From Chloroflexota bacterium (GTDB lineage: Bacteria > Chloroflexota > Dormibacteria > CF-121), in contig VBIS01000144.1 of assembly GCA_005880605.1 (NCBI GenBank), positions 1 through 15,362 of the forward strand: 15,362 bases of DNA, written 5' to 3'. Positions 7,223 through 13,860 of the stretch are shown here, piece by piece. The notes beneath the pieces are model-generated. The model did no database searches and was not told the origin of the DNA. It worked only from the letters and a program-made list of their open reading frames with translations. A program made the translations under genes and the position numbers. Position 1 is the first letter of the stretch. Each line of letters opens with the position of its first letter.

Positions 7223-7225
7223 AAT
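7197..7225 (+). promoter_or_regulatory. Candidate promoter of rpmE
   Basis: TTCAGA (7197-7202, 4 of 6 to TTGACA) and TAGAAT (7220-7225, 5 of 6 to TATAAT) are 17 bases apart, and the -10 box spans the M50 stop codon. Only 10 bases separate the -10 from the rpmE ATG. However, AGGGAG (7226-7231) just downstream also looks like a ribosome site with a short 4-base spacing, so either this promoter or that ribosome site is the functional element, not easily both. Confidence 0.4.
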
Positions 7226-7235
7226 AGGGAGCCCC

Positions 7236-7442
7236 ATGAAAGCCAGCATCCATCCCACCTACCACCACGACGCGGTCGTGACCTGCCTGTGCGGCAATAA
7301 ATTCACGACCGGCTCGACGCAGAAAGAGCTCAAGACCGAGGTCTGCTCGGTATGCCACCCCTTCTTCAGCGGCCAACAGCGGATCGTCGATACCCAGGGC
7401 CGCGTCGACCGGTTCCAGCAGCGCCAGCAGCGGAAGAGATAA
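7236..7442 (+). CDS. rpmE: 50S ribosomal protein L31, zinc-binding type
   Basis: A 68-residue protein, normal for L31. It starts MKASIHPTYH and has the zinc ligands Cys17, Cys19, Cys37 and Cys40 (CLCG ... CSVCHPFFSGQQ), matching the C+ (zinc) form rather than the zinc-free paralogue. The conserved run HPFFSGQ and a basic C-terminus that follows RVDRF complete the family pattern. L31 sits on the large subunit at the subunit bridge. In Bacillus and mycobacteria rpmE lies immediately after rho and shortly before prfA. Here prfA follows after one gene, but rho is absent upstream. Confidence 0.97.
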   Translation: MKASIHPTYHHDAVVTCLCGNKFTTGSTQKELKTEVCSVCHPFFSGQQRIVDTQGRVDRFQQRQQRKR

Positions 7443-7494
7443 GCCGCGCTGTCGTTGGGTCCTGTGTGGCCCAGGGGATCGCGCAGGGACTAGC

Positions 7495-8253
7495 ATGAGC
7501 GCGGCTGTGAGCCAGGACAAGTTCTTCTACGGCGGCCAGGCCGTGCTCGAAGGCGTCATGATGCGCGGCCGGACGACCTATGCGGTCGCGGTCCGCAAGC
7601 CGGACGGCGAGATCCAGGTCCTGCGCGAGCGTCTGCTGTCCATCATCTACACCCATCCCATCTGGAAACTGCCGCTGCTCCGCGGCCTCGCCGGCCTCTG
7701 GGAGCAGCTCCACCTGGGCATGAAGGCCCTGATGTGGTCGGCGAACATCCAGGCTGCCGCCGAGCAGGTGGAGCTGAGCGTGCGCATCGGGCTGCTCTTG
7801 ATCTATCTGTACGCCATCTCCTTCAAGTCCGAGATCGCTCGGCTCTTCGCCTACCACGGCGCGGAGCATAAGACGATCAATGCCTACGAGGCCGGGCTGC
7901 CCCTGGATGTCCCCAACGTGCGCACCCAGAGCACGCTGCACCCGCGCTGCGGCACCGGGTTCTTGCTGGCGGTCATGGTCGTGAGCGCCTTCGTGTTTGG
8001 ACTGGTTGGCCGCCCCGGCTTGCCGCTCTTACTGCTCTCGCGCATCGTGCTGATCCCCGTGATCGCGATGCTGGCCTACGAGTTCATCCGGTTTGCCGGC
8101 CGGCATCGGCACAATCCCGTCATCAAAGTCCTGATTCTTCCCTTCTTGTTGACGCAGAAGCTGACCACTCGTGAACCGGACGACCGCCAGCTCGAGGTGG
8201 CGCTGGCGGCATTCGAGGCGGCCCGGCAAGAGGAGAAAGAGGCCGCGGCCTGA
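7495..8253 (+). CDS. DUF1385 (YqhQ-like) membrane protein, short form
   Basis: A 252-residue protein. Family blocks seen: FFYGGQAVLEGVMMRG (10-25), AVAVRKPDGEI (30-40), LPLLRGLAGLWEQL (59-72), FAYHGAEHKTINAYE (118-132), HPRCGTGFLL (149-158) and TQKLTTREPDD near the C-terminus. DUF1385 proteins are membrane proteins without an established biochemical role and are often found next to prfA in Terrabacteria, as here. Homologues such as B. subtilis YqhQ are around 300 residues or more. In this one the central region between WSAN (81-84) and the YHGAEH block seems about 50-60 residues short, removing a hydrophobic pair. Hydrophobic segments remain at about 94-110, 155-170 and 175-195. The start ATG 7495 is set by AGGGA at 7485-7489. 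The stop overlaps the prfA ATG by one base (TGATG). Confidence 0.9.
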   Translation: MSAAVSQDKFFYGGQAVLEGVMMRGRTTYAVAVRKPDGEIQVLRERLLSIIYTHPIWKLPLLRGLAGLWEQLHLGMKALMWSANIQAAAEQVELSVRIGLLLIYLYAISFKSEIARLFAYHGAEHKTINAYEAGLPLDVPNVRTQSTLHPRCGTGFLLAVMVVSAFVFGLVGRPGLPLLLLSRIVLIPVIAMLAYEFIRFAGRHRHNPVIKVLILPFLLTQKLTTREPDDRQLEVALAAFEAARQEEKEAAA

Positions 8254-9353
8254 TGTTCGAGCAGCTCGAAGCCGTTCGGGCCCGGTACTACGCGATCACC
8301 GAGCGGCTGGCGGACCCCGCGGTTCACGCCGACCTCAAGGAGCTCCAGCGGCTGAGCAAAGAGCAGGCCCAGCTCCGCGACCTGGTGCATCTTTATGAGG
8401 CCTTCCGGCGCGCCGAGCGCGGCATGGCCGAGGCCCGCGACCTGGCCGAGCACGAGCGAGACCCGGAGATGCAGGCCTACGCGCGGCAGGAATTCGAGAA
8501 ACAACAGGCGGAGCGGGACCGCCTCGAAGGCGAGCTGAACACGGCACTCGTGCCCAAGGACCCCAAGGACGACAAGGACGTCATCGTCGAGATCCGGCAG
8601 GGGACCGGTGGGGACGAGGCGGGGTTGTTCGCCGCCGACCTCTTCAAGATGTACAGCCGCTACGCCGAGTCGCGTCGGTGGAAGGTCGACCTGCTCTCGG
8701 AGAACGTGACCGAGCGCGGCGGCTTCAAAGAGGTGGTCTTCGAGATCCGCGGCCGGGGCGCCTACTCGCGGCTGAAGTTCGAGAACGGGGTCCATCGCGT
8801 GCAGCGGGTGCCGGAGACCGAGGCACAGGGTCGCATTCACACCTCGACCGCCACCGTCGTCGTCCTGCCAGAGGCCGAAGAAGTCGACGTCGCGATCAAC
8901 CCGGAGCGGCTCAAGGTCGACGTCTACCGCTCGGGCGGGCACGGTGGGCAGAGCGTCAACACCACGGACTCGGCGGTTCGGCTCACCTACACGCCGGAGG
9001 ATGGCTCACCCCCGATTGTGGTCACCTGCCAGGACGAGCGCTCGCAACTGAAGAACAAGGCAAAGGCGGAAAAGGTGCTGCTGGCCCGCCTGCTCGACCG
9101 CCAGATGTCGCAGCAGCACGAGGCGCTCACCGAGGTGCGGCGCTCGGCGGTCGGCTCCGGCGATCGGAGCGAAAAGGTTCGTACCTATAACTATCCCGAG
9201 GGACGGATCACCGACCACCGGATCGACTTCAAGTATTACAAGCTCCCCCAGTTCGTCGAGGCGGGCGATCTCGACCCGGTGATCGATCGGTTGATCGCCT
9301 GGGACCAGGGCCATCGCCTCAGCGAGCCGCCCAATGGCGCCTCCCGCAACTGA
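8253..9353 (+). CDS. prfA: Peptide chain release factor 1
   Basis: A 366-residue class I release factor, standard length. The peptidyl-hydrolysis loop is SGGHGGQSVN (227-236), with GGQ at 231-233. The codon-recognition tripeptide is PET (187-189) in RVPETEAQGRIHTS, matching the PxT of RF1 rather than the SPF of RF2, so it should read UAA and UAG. A helical N-terminal domain (1-100) and a C-terminal KVRTYNYPEGRITDHRI segment fit the family. It terminates translation on the ribosome. The start shares an A with the DUF1385 stop and the end overlaps prmC by 20 bases, so the cluster is tightly coupled; PrmC modifies the Gln of this GGQ. Confidence 0.98.
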   Translation: MFEQLEAVRARYYAITERLADPAVHADLKELQRLSKEQAQLRDLVHLYEAFRRAERGMAEARDLAEHERDPEMQAYARQEFEKQQAERDRLEGELNTALVPKDPKDDKDVIVEIRQGTGGDEAGLFAADLFKMYSRYAESRRWKVDLLSENVTERGGFKEVVFEIRGRGAYSRLKFENGVHRVQRVPETEAQGRIHTSTATVVVLPEAEEVDVAINPERLKVDVYRSGGHGGQSVNTTDSAVRLTYTPEDGSPPIVVTCQDERSQLKNKAKAEKVLLARLLDRQMSQQHEALTEVRRSAVGSGDRSEKVRTYNYPEGRITDHRIDFKYYKLPQFVEAGDLDPVIDRLIAWDQGHRLSEPPNGASRN

Positions 9354-10197
9354 CGCCGGTCGGGTCAAGGCGCAGCTCGCGCAGACACGGGCCACGCTAG
9401 CGACGGCCGGGATCCCGTTACCCTGGCTCGACGCCGAAATCCTGGTGGCGCACGTCATCAAGAGTTCGAGGGAGCGGCTGCACAGCCACCCTGAACGTCT
9501 GCTGACCGTCGTCCAGCGCGCCCGGCTGCGTCGCTTGACCAGCCGGCGGGCGACTCGCGTGCCGATGCCCTACCTGGTCGGGGAACGCGAGTTCTACGGC
9601 CACATGTTCCGGGTAACTCCGGCGGTGCTGATCCCGCGGCCATCGAGTGAGCTGCTCGTCGAGCTGGCGGTCGATTGGCTGAACGCGCATCCCGGTGCAC
9701 GGCGGGTGATCGACCTCGGCACCGGAAGTGGTGCCGTCGCGATTTCGGTCGCCAAAGCCGTCCCCCGGGTTCGAATCGAGGCCCGGGATGTCAGTGTCCG
9801 GGCGCTGCGAGTGGCGGCCGAAAATATCGCCCACCACCGGCTGCGCCGCCGGATCACCACCGTCAAGGGGGACCTGCTGCGCGGGGCCAGACCAGCAGAT
9901 GTGATCCTCGCCAACCTGCCGTACATCCCCGAGGCGCTGCGACGGGTGCGGCCGAAGGAGCTCGACTATGAACCTGCCCTCGCCCTCGACGGCGGCAAGG
10001 ATGGGCTGACGCTGATTCGCATCGCGCTGGCGCAGGCGCCCGCGGTCGCGAAGCCGAATGGCCTCGTCCTCTTCGAATGCGACCCCGCACAGACGCGCCG
10101 CATCGTGCGGCTGGCGCAGGGGCACTGGCCCAAGGCGGAGGTCACGGTGCACAAGGACCTGGCCGGACTCGACCGGGTCGTGCGCATCCAGACGTGA
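9334..10197 (+). CDS. prmC: Release factor glutamine N5-methyltransferase
   Basis: A 287-residue HemK/PrmC protein. The N-terminal helical domain (about 10-85) is followed by the family signature PYLVGEREFYGHMFRVTP and VLIPRPSSELLVE. The SAM-binding motif I is VIDLGTGSG (125-133). The catalytic (N/D)PPY motif reads NLPY at 194-197, with Leu replacing the first Pro. LDYEPALALDGGKDGL (about 210-225) is the usual downstream block. The enzyme transfers a methyl group from SAM to the Gln of GGQ in release factors, made here by the overlapping upstream gene. ATG 9334 lies 20 bases inside prfA. The gene ends in a GTGA overlap with tsaC. Confidence 0.95.
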   Translation: MAPPATDAGRVKAQLAQTRATLATAGIPLPWLDAEILVAHVIKSSRERLHSHPERLLTVVQRARLRRLTSRRATRVPMPYLVGEREFYGHMFRVTPAVLIPRPSSELLVELAVDWLNAHPGARRVIDLGTGSGAVAISVAKAVPRVRIEARDVSVRALRVAAENIAHHRLRRRITTVKGDLLRGARPADVILANLPYIPEALRRVRPKELDYEPALALDGGKDGLTLIRIALAQAPAVAKPNGLVLFECDPAQTRRIVRLAQGHWPKAEVTVHKDLAGLDRVVRIQT

Positions 10198-10817
10198 CGG
10201 CGCGGTGGCCGGCGGATCCATCGCATATCGCCCAGGCCGCGGAGCGGCTTCGCGCCGGCGCCGTCATCGCCTTCCCAACCGACACCTTGTACGCGGTGGC
10301 CGCGCGCGCCGCGGACCCGGCAGCGGTCGCTCGTCTCTACGCGGTGAAGCAGCGCTCGTCCGGGCAGCCGATGATATGGCTGGTCCTTGACCAGCCCCAG
10401 GTCGAACGCTTCGCGGTGGTGACGGCCGTCGCCGCCGAGCTGATGGCGCGTTTCTGGCCGGGCCCGCTGACTCTCGTGTTGCCCGCTCGCATCCCGGCGG
10501 GCGGACCGACGATTGCGGTGCGCGCCCCGGATCACGACGTGGCGCTCGCGCTGCTGAGAGCGCTGGGCGAACCGATCGCGAGCAGCAGCGCCAACCCGGC
10601 GGGACAACCGCCGCCCGTCGACGCCGACCAGGTCATCGCCGGCCTGGGGGACCGGCTCGATGTCGTGCTCGACGGCGGGCCATGTCGCATCGGCCAGCCC
10701 TCGACGATCCTCGACCTGAGTGGGCCCACGCCCCGAATCCTGCGCGAGGGCGCCATCCCCACCGAGGCATTGATTTTTCCCTCCCCCTCTGGGAGAGGGC
10801 AGGGTGGGGGCCGCTGA
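10194..10817 (+). CDS. tsaC: L-threonylcarbamoyladenylate synthase (TsaC/Sua5/YrdC)
   Basis: From the GTG at 10194 (GTGA overlap with prmC) this is a 207-residue YrdC-domain protein. It has VIAFPTDTLYAV (24-35), the KxR motif in VKQRSSGQPM (51-60), FWPGPLTLVLPA (87-98), TIAVRAP (106-112), SSSANPAGQ (130-138) and QPSTILDLSG...RILREG. It makes threonylcarbamoyl-AMP from threonine, bicarbonate and ATP, the first step of t6A37 tRNA modification. No C-terminal Sua5 domain is present, so it is the short TsaC form. The normal family end is near IPTEAL (188-193); residues 196-207 (PSPSGRGQGGGR) come from a dispersed repeat that also supplies the stop codon region. The reading frame stays open upstream to 10077, but that part overlaps prmC and is not conserved. 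Confidence 0.93.
   Translation: MTARWPADPSHIAQAAERLRAGAVIAFPTDTLYAVAARAADPAAVARLYAVKQRSSGQPMIWLVLDQPQVERFAVVTAVAAELMARFWPGPLTLVLPARIPAGGPTIAVRAPDHDVALALLRALGEPIASSSANPAGQPPPVDADQVIAGLGDRLDVVLDGGPCRIGQPSTILDLSGPTPRILREGAIPTEALIFPSPSGRGQGGGR
10780..10811 (+). repeat. Dispersed GC-rich palindromic repeat, copy 2
   Basis: The copy differs from 6261-6293 by one missing C and one G-to-A change. The stem pairs 10779-10787 with 10791-10799 (nine positions, one C-A mismatch, TCT loop), followed by GCAGGGTGGGGGC. It covers the last codons of tsaC and ends about 25 bases before the glyA start, taking the place where a glyA -35 box would lie. There is no T-run, so it is not a classical terminator. Confidence 0.7.
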
Positions 10818-10823
10818 TTTCGC

Positions 10824-10829
10824 GATAAT
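10824..10829 (+). promoter_or_regulatory. Candidate -10 element of glyA
   Basis: GATAAT (5 of 6 to TATAAT) ends 7 bases before ATG 10837, so transcription could begin at or next to the start codon. The -35 position 17 bases upstream falls in the dispersed repeat and does not resemble TTGACA, so this is tentative. Confidence 0.3.
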
Positions 10830-10836
10830 GGGCGGG

Positions 10837-12096
10837 ATGTTGCAGGCCCGGACTGACCTCACCAGCCGGATCGACCTGGTCGATCCCGAGGTCGGTGCCG
10901 CGATCCGCGATGAGTTCGAACGCCAGCAGTACACGCTGGAACTGATTCCCAGCGAGAACATCGCCAGCCCGGCGGTGTTGCAAGCGCTGGGCTCGCTGCT
11001 CAACAACAAATATGCGGAGGGCTATCCGGGCAAGCGCTACTACGGCGGCTGCGAGAACGTGGACCGAATCGAGACGCTGGCCATCGAACGCGCCAAGGCA
11101 CTCTTCGGCGCCGAGCACGCCAACGTCCAATCCCACTGCGGCACCACCGCCAATTACGCGGTCTACGCCGCCGTGCTCAAAGTCGGCGACACCGTCATGG
11201 GCATGGACCTCAGCCAGGGCGGCCACCTGAGCCACGGCAGCCCGGTCAACTTTTCAGGCAAGCTCTATCACTTCGTTCCCTACGGCGTCGACGCCACGAC
11301 CGAGCGGATCGACTACGACGCCCTCGAACGCCAGGCAAAAGAGGTCAGGCCGAAGATGCTGCTCGCCGGCTACAGCGCCTATCCGCGCACGCTCGACTTC
11401 GAGCGGATGGCCGCGATCGCCAGGGCCGTCGACGCCTACTTCTTTGTCGACATGGCGCACTTCGCCGGCCTGGTCGCGGGCGGCGCGCATCCGAGCCCGG
11501 TCCCGCATGCGGACTTCGTCACCTTCACCACCCACAAGCCGATGCGCGGGCCGTGGGGCGCGATGATCCTCTGCAGGGCGAAGTACGCGGCCGACATCGA
11601 CAAGAGCGTCTTCCCGGGGAGCCAGGGCGGGCCGCACAACCACGCGGTCGCCGGCAAGGCCGTGATGCTGGCGCAGTGGAAGACCTCCGAGTTCAAGTCC
11701 TACGCGCAGGCGGTGGTCAACAATGCCCGGGTCCTCGCCGAGGGTTTGAACCAGCGCAAGCTGCGGCTCGTCAGCGGCGGAACCGACAACCATCTGATGC
11801 TGATCGACCTGCGACCCTTGAACCTGACCGGGAAGAAAGTCCAGGAGACCTTCGATACGGTGGGCATCACGGTGAACCGCAATTCGATTCCCTTCGACAC
11901 CGCCAGCAAGTTCAACCCGAGTGGGATCCGCCTGGGGTCGCCGTCAGTGACGACGCGCGGCATGGGCCCGCAGGAAATGACCCAGATTGCCGAGATGGTC
12001 GCGGAGTTGCTCTTCAACCTCGAAGACCGAACCGTGCATGAGCAGGTGCGCGCCCGCAGCCGGGCGCTGTGCGAACGATTTCCGCTGCCCTACTAG
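10837..12096 (+). CDS. glyA: Serine hydroxymethyltransferase, with unusual PLP-lysine neighbourhood
   Basis: A 419-residue fold-type I PLP enzyme of normal SHMT length. Conserved parts: LELIPSENIASPAVLQALGS (34-53), NNKYAEGYPGKRYYGGCENV (56-75), GGHLSHG, VDMAHFAGLVA, the PLP lysine Lys234 in THK, GSQGGPHNHAVAGKA, and the substrate-carboxylate Arg in SGIRLGSPSVTTRG. SHMT interconverts serine and glycine and loads one-carbon units onto tetrahydrofolate in the cytoplasm. Departures from the usual family text: THKTLRGPRGG is THKPMRGPWGA, and QPHSGxQAN is QSHCGTTAN. The overall match is still clear. Starts at GTG 10804 and ATG 10828 are also in frame; 10837 gives the family-typical N-terminus and follows GGCGGG, a weak ribosome site. 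The end overlaps the next gene by 28 bases if that gene starts at 12069. Confidence 0.95.
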   Translation: MLQARTDLTSRIDLVDPEVGAAIRDEFERQQYTLELIPSENIASPAVLQALGSLLNNKYAEGYPGKRYYGGCENVDRIETLAIERAKALFGAEHANVQSHCGTTANYAVYAAVLKVGDTVMGMDLSQGGHLSHGSPVNFSGKLYHFVPYGVDATTERIDYDALERQAKEVRPKMLLAGYSAYPRTLDFERMAAIARAVDAYFFVDMAHFAGLVAGGAHPSPVPHADFVTFTTHKPMRGPWGAMILCRAKYAADIDKSVFPGSQGGPHNHAVAGKAVMLAQWKTSEFKSYAQAVVNNARVLAEGLNQRKLRLVSGGTDNHLMLIDLRPLNLTGKKVQETFDTVGITVNRNSIPFDTASKFNPSGIRLGSPSVTTRGMGPQEMTQIAEMVAELLFNLEDRTVHEQVRARSRALCERFPLPY

Positions 12097-13166
12097 CCGG
12101 CGCCAGCGTTTTCAGCGACCCGACCTTCTGGTCTGACTTCTCTCCTGCCCGCTTTGGCCCGGCAGTGGTGCCGTTGCTGGCGGCACTCGTCTGCACGGCG
12201 ATCGCGGTGCTTCCCGCCCGCTGGCTGGCCTTGCGCCTGGGCGCGGTCGCTGAGCCTGGTGAGCGTTTTATCCACCGGAAGCCGACCGCCCGGCTTGGCG
12301 GGCTGGCGATGTACCTCGGCTTTGGGCTATCCGCGGCTCTCTTTTCCACCGAACCGGCCACCCTCGGTTTACTCCTATCCGCGGCCGTCATCACGACGCT
12401 CATGGTGTTCGACGACATCCACGGGGCGCGGCCTGTCGTCAAACTCCTCTTCCAGGTCGGCGCGTCCCTGCTGGCCATCCTGGTGTTCGGCATCTACATT
12501 CACTTTCTCAGCCTGCCGGGTGGGCACCTCATCATCCTCTCGCTGGCGGCCGCCATCCCCCTGACGTTGCTCTGGTTCGTCAGCCTGCAAAACACCATCA
12601 ACCTGATCGACGGCGTCGACGGGCTGGCCGCCGGTGTGGTCGCGATCGTGGCGGCGACCCTGCTGCTGGCCGCCATCAATCGCAACGAAACCGGCATCGT
12701 CATTCTCGCCGGCGCGTTGATCGGCGCCTGCATCGGCTTTCTGCTCTTTAACTGGCACCCGGCCCGGATTTTCATGGGCGACAGCGGCAGTAATTTCCTC
12801 GGGTTCAGCCTGGCCGCCCTCTCCGTGCTCTCGGTCGCGAAGGGCACCGTGGTGCTGGCCTTGATCGTGCCGGTGGCCGCCCTCGCCATTCCGATTGTCG
12901 ATACCGCCTGGGCGATCGTGCGCCGGCGCCGGCGCGGCAAATCGATCGCCACACCGGATACCGAGCACCTGCATCACCGCCTGCTCGATTTCGGCCTGAG
13001 CCCGCGGGAGACGGTGCTCGTCTTCTACTTCGGCACGGCCATCTTCGCCGCGGTGGGCCTGGCCATCTACGGGCATAAGAAGGTGCTGCTGGGGGCCATC
13101 CTCTTGATGCTGCTCGGGATCGCCATCATCGTGATCCGCCGGTTCCGGCGCACCAGTCGGGGTTGA
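12069..13166 (+). CDS. Undecaprenyl-phosphate glycosyl-1-phosphate transferase (WecA/TagO/MraY family)
   Basis: A 365-residue polytopic membrane protein. Family motifs: HRKPTARLGGLAMYLG (69-84), MVFDDIHG with Asp115-Asp116 (metal/nucleotide site), QNTINLIDGVDGLAAG (174-189), FMGDSGSNFLGF (235-246) and DTEHLHHRLLDFGLS (297-311). These identify a GT4-type polyprenyl-phosphate N-acetylhexosamine-1-phosphate transferase, which starts synthesis of lipid-linked wall glycans on the inner face of the membrane. The HLHH motif favours the WecA/TagO/Rfe branch over MraY. About ten hydrophobic segments are present. Mycobacterial rfe has the same place before atp genes. The GTG at 12069 lies 28 bases inside glyA; GTG 12165 or 12168 would give a shorter protein starting at the first membrane helix and is a real alternative. 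The exact sugar cannot be read from sequence. Confidence 0.93.
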   Translation: MRTISAALLAGASVFSDPTFWSDFSPARFGPAVVPLLAALVCTAIAVLPARWLALRLGAVAEPGERFIHRKPTARLGGLAMYLGFGLSAALFSTEPATLGLLLSAAVITTLMVFDDIHGARPVVKLLFQVGASLLAILVFGIYIHFLSLPGGHLIILSLAAAIPLTLLWFVSLQNTINLIDGVDGLAAGVVAIVAATLLLAAINRNETGIVILAGALIGACIGFLLFNWHPARIFMGDSGSNFLGFSLAALSVLSVAKGTVVLALIVPVAALAIPIVDTAWAIVRRRRRGKSIATPDTEHLHHRLLDFGLSPRETVLVFYFGTAIFAAVGLAIYGHKKVLLGAILLMLLGIAIIVIRRFRRTSRG

Positions 13167-13173
13167 GTCCGGT

Positions 13174-13189
13174 TCGGGCGCTCGCCCGA
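13174..13189 (+). terminator. Hairpin after the WecA-like gene (weak terminator candidate)
   Basis: TCGGGC at 13174-13179 pairs with GCCCGA at 13184-13189 around a GCTC loop, 8 bases after the stop codon at 13166. No T-run follows, so intrinsic termination is doubtful. It lies in the 87-base gap separating the WecA-like gene from the ATP synthase genes, where an operon boundary and an atp promoter would be expected; I could not pick a convincing promoter there. Confidence 0.3.
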
Positions 13190-13253
13190 TAGCGTCGCCA
13201 ATTCACCGACTGATAAGCTTGCAACGGTTGAGGCCTAATTCCGGGAGGCAGTG

Positions 13254-13490
13254 ATGGCCCCGACGGAGAAGCGCAAGGATCCCAGCATGCTGGCGGCCTT
13301 GGGCCTGGCGTCAGGCATCGGCCTCCAGCTGGCAGCCTCGGTGTTGGTTGGGTTGGGTCTTGGCTACCTCGCCGACCGGGCCTTTCACACGTCGCCCTGG
13401 TTCCTGCTGGTGGGGTTGCTGCTCGGGATTCTGGCGGGTGGCTATAGCGTCGTGCGAATGGTGATGAAGGAGATGCGTCGAAGTGAGTGA
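13254..13490 (+). CDS. atpZ: AtpZ/AtpI-type small membrane protein of the ATP synthase operon
   Basis: A 78-residue protein with two hydrophobic helices, about 18-40 (GLASGIGLQLAASVLVGLGL) and 48-68 (PWFLLVGLLLGILAGG), and a basic C-terminal end. The loop GYLADRAFHTSPWF between them is the pattern of the F0F1 ATPase-associated AtpZ/AtpI family. The family has been linked to c-ring assembly and magnesium uptake; the role here is inferred from family and position. The start is decided by GGGAGG at 13243-13248, which is 5 bases from ATG 13254 but only 2 from the adjoining GTG 13251. It is the first gene of the atp cluster and overlaps the next by 8 bases. Confidence 0.85.
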   Translation: MAPTEKRKDPSMLAALGLASGIGLQLAASVLVGLGLGYLADRAFHTSPWFLLVGLLLGILAGGYSVVRMVMKEMRRSE

Positions 13491-13860
13491 CCTGCGCCGG
13501 TTCGAGGTGACGGCCTCGCTGGTATTGGTCGCCTTCCTGCTAGTTGTCGCGGGCGGCCTGATCGCGGTGGGTCATCCGCGCGCCGTCGCAGGCCTGGTCG
13601 CGGGCGGACTGCTCGGCCTCACCAACATGGTTTGGATGGTGGGCACCGCCAAGCGCTTCGTTGGGTTCGCCCCGACCGCCCGGATGCTGCAGGTCGCGGC
13701 CGCGATCCGGTTTCTCACCATCGCGGTCTTGCTGGGCATGGTGCTCATTGTCAGCCGCGTCGACCCGGTCGGCGCCGTCATCGGCTACGGCTGCTTCCCG
13801 ATCGCGGCGGCGGTCGCCGGCTGGCGAATCCTGCGCGCCCAGCCTGGGGTAACCGCGTGA
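13483..13860 (+). CDS. atpI: ATP synthase subunit I-like membrane protein
   Basis: A 125-residue protein with four hydrophobic segments at about 10-28, 34-52, 66-86 and 91-112. Features of the AtpI family are the GLLGLTNMVWM segment and the amphipathic RMLQVAAAIRFL stretch. Position directly before atpB is the classical place of atpI, whose product helps assemble the c ring. Sequence identity within the family is low, so the assignment leans on topology, size and place. It starts at GTG 13483, 8 bases inside the upstream gene, and ends in a GTGA overlap with atpB. Confidence 0.8.
   Translation: MSDLRRFEVTASLVLVAFLLVVAGGLIAVGHPRAVAGLVAGGLLGLTNMVWMVGTAKRFVGFAPTARMLQVAAAIRFLTIAVLLGMVLIVSRVDPVGAVIGYGCFPIAAAVAGWRILRAQPGVTA

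Noticed and set aside
13632..13856. Upstream extension of the atpB frame
   Set aside because: It is fully inside atpI and Arg/Gly/Pro-rich; the GTGA overlap start at 13857 gives the normal subunit a.
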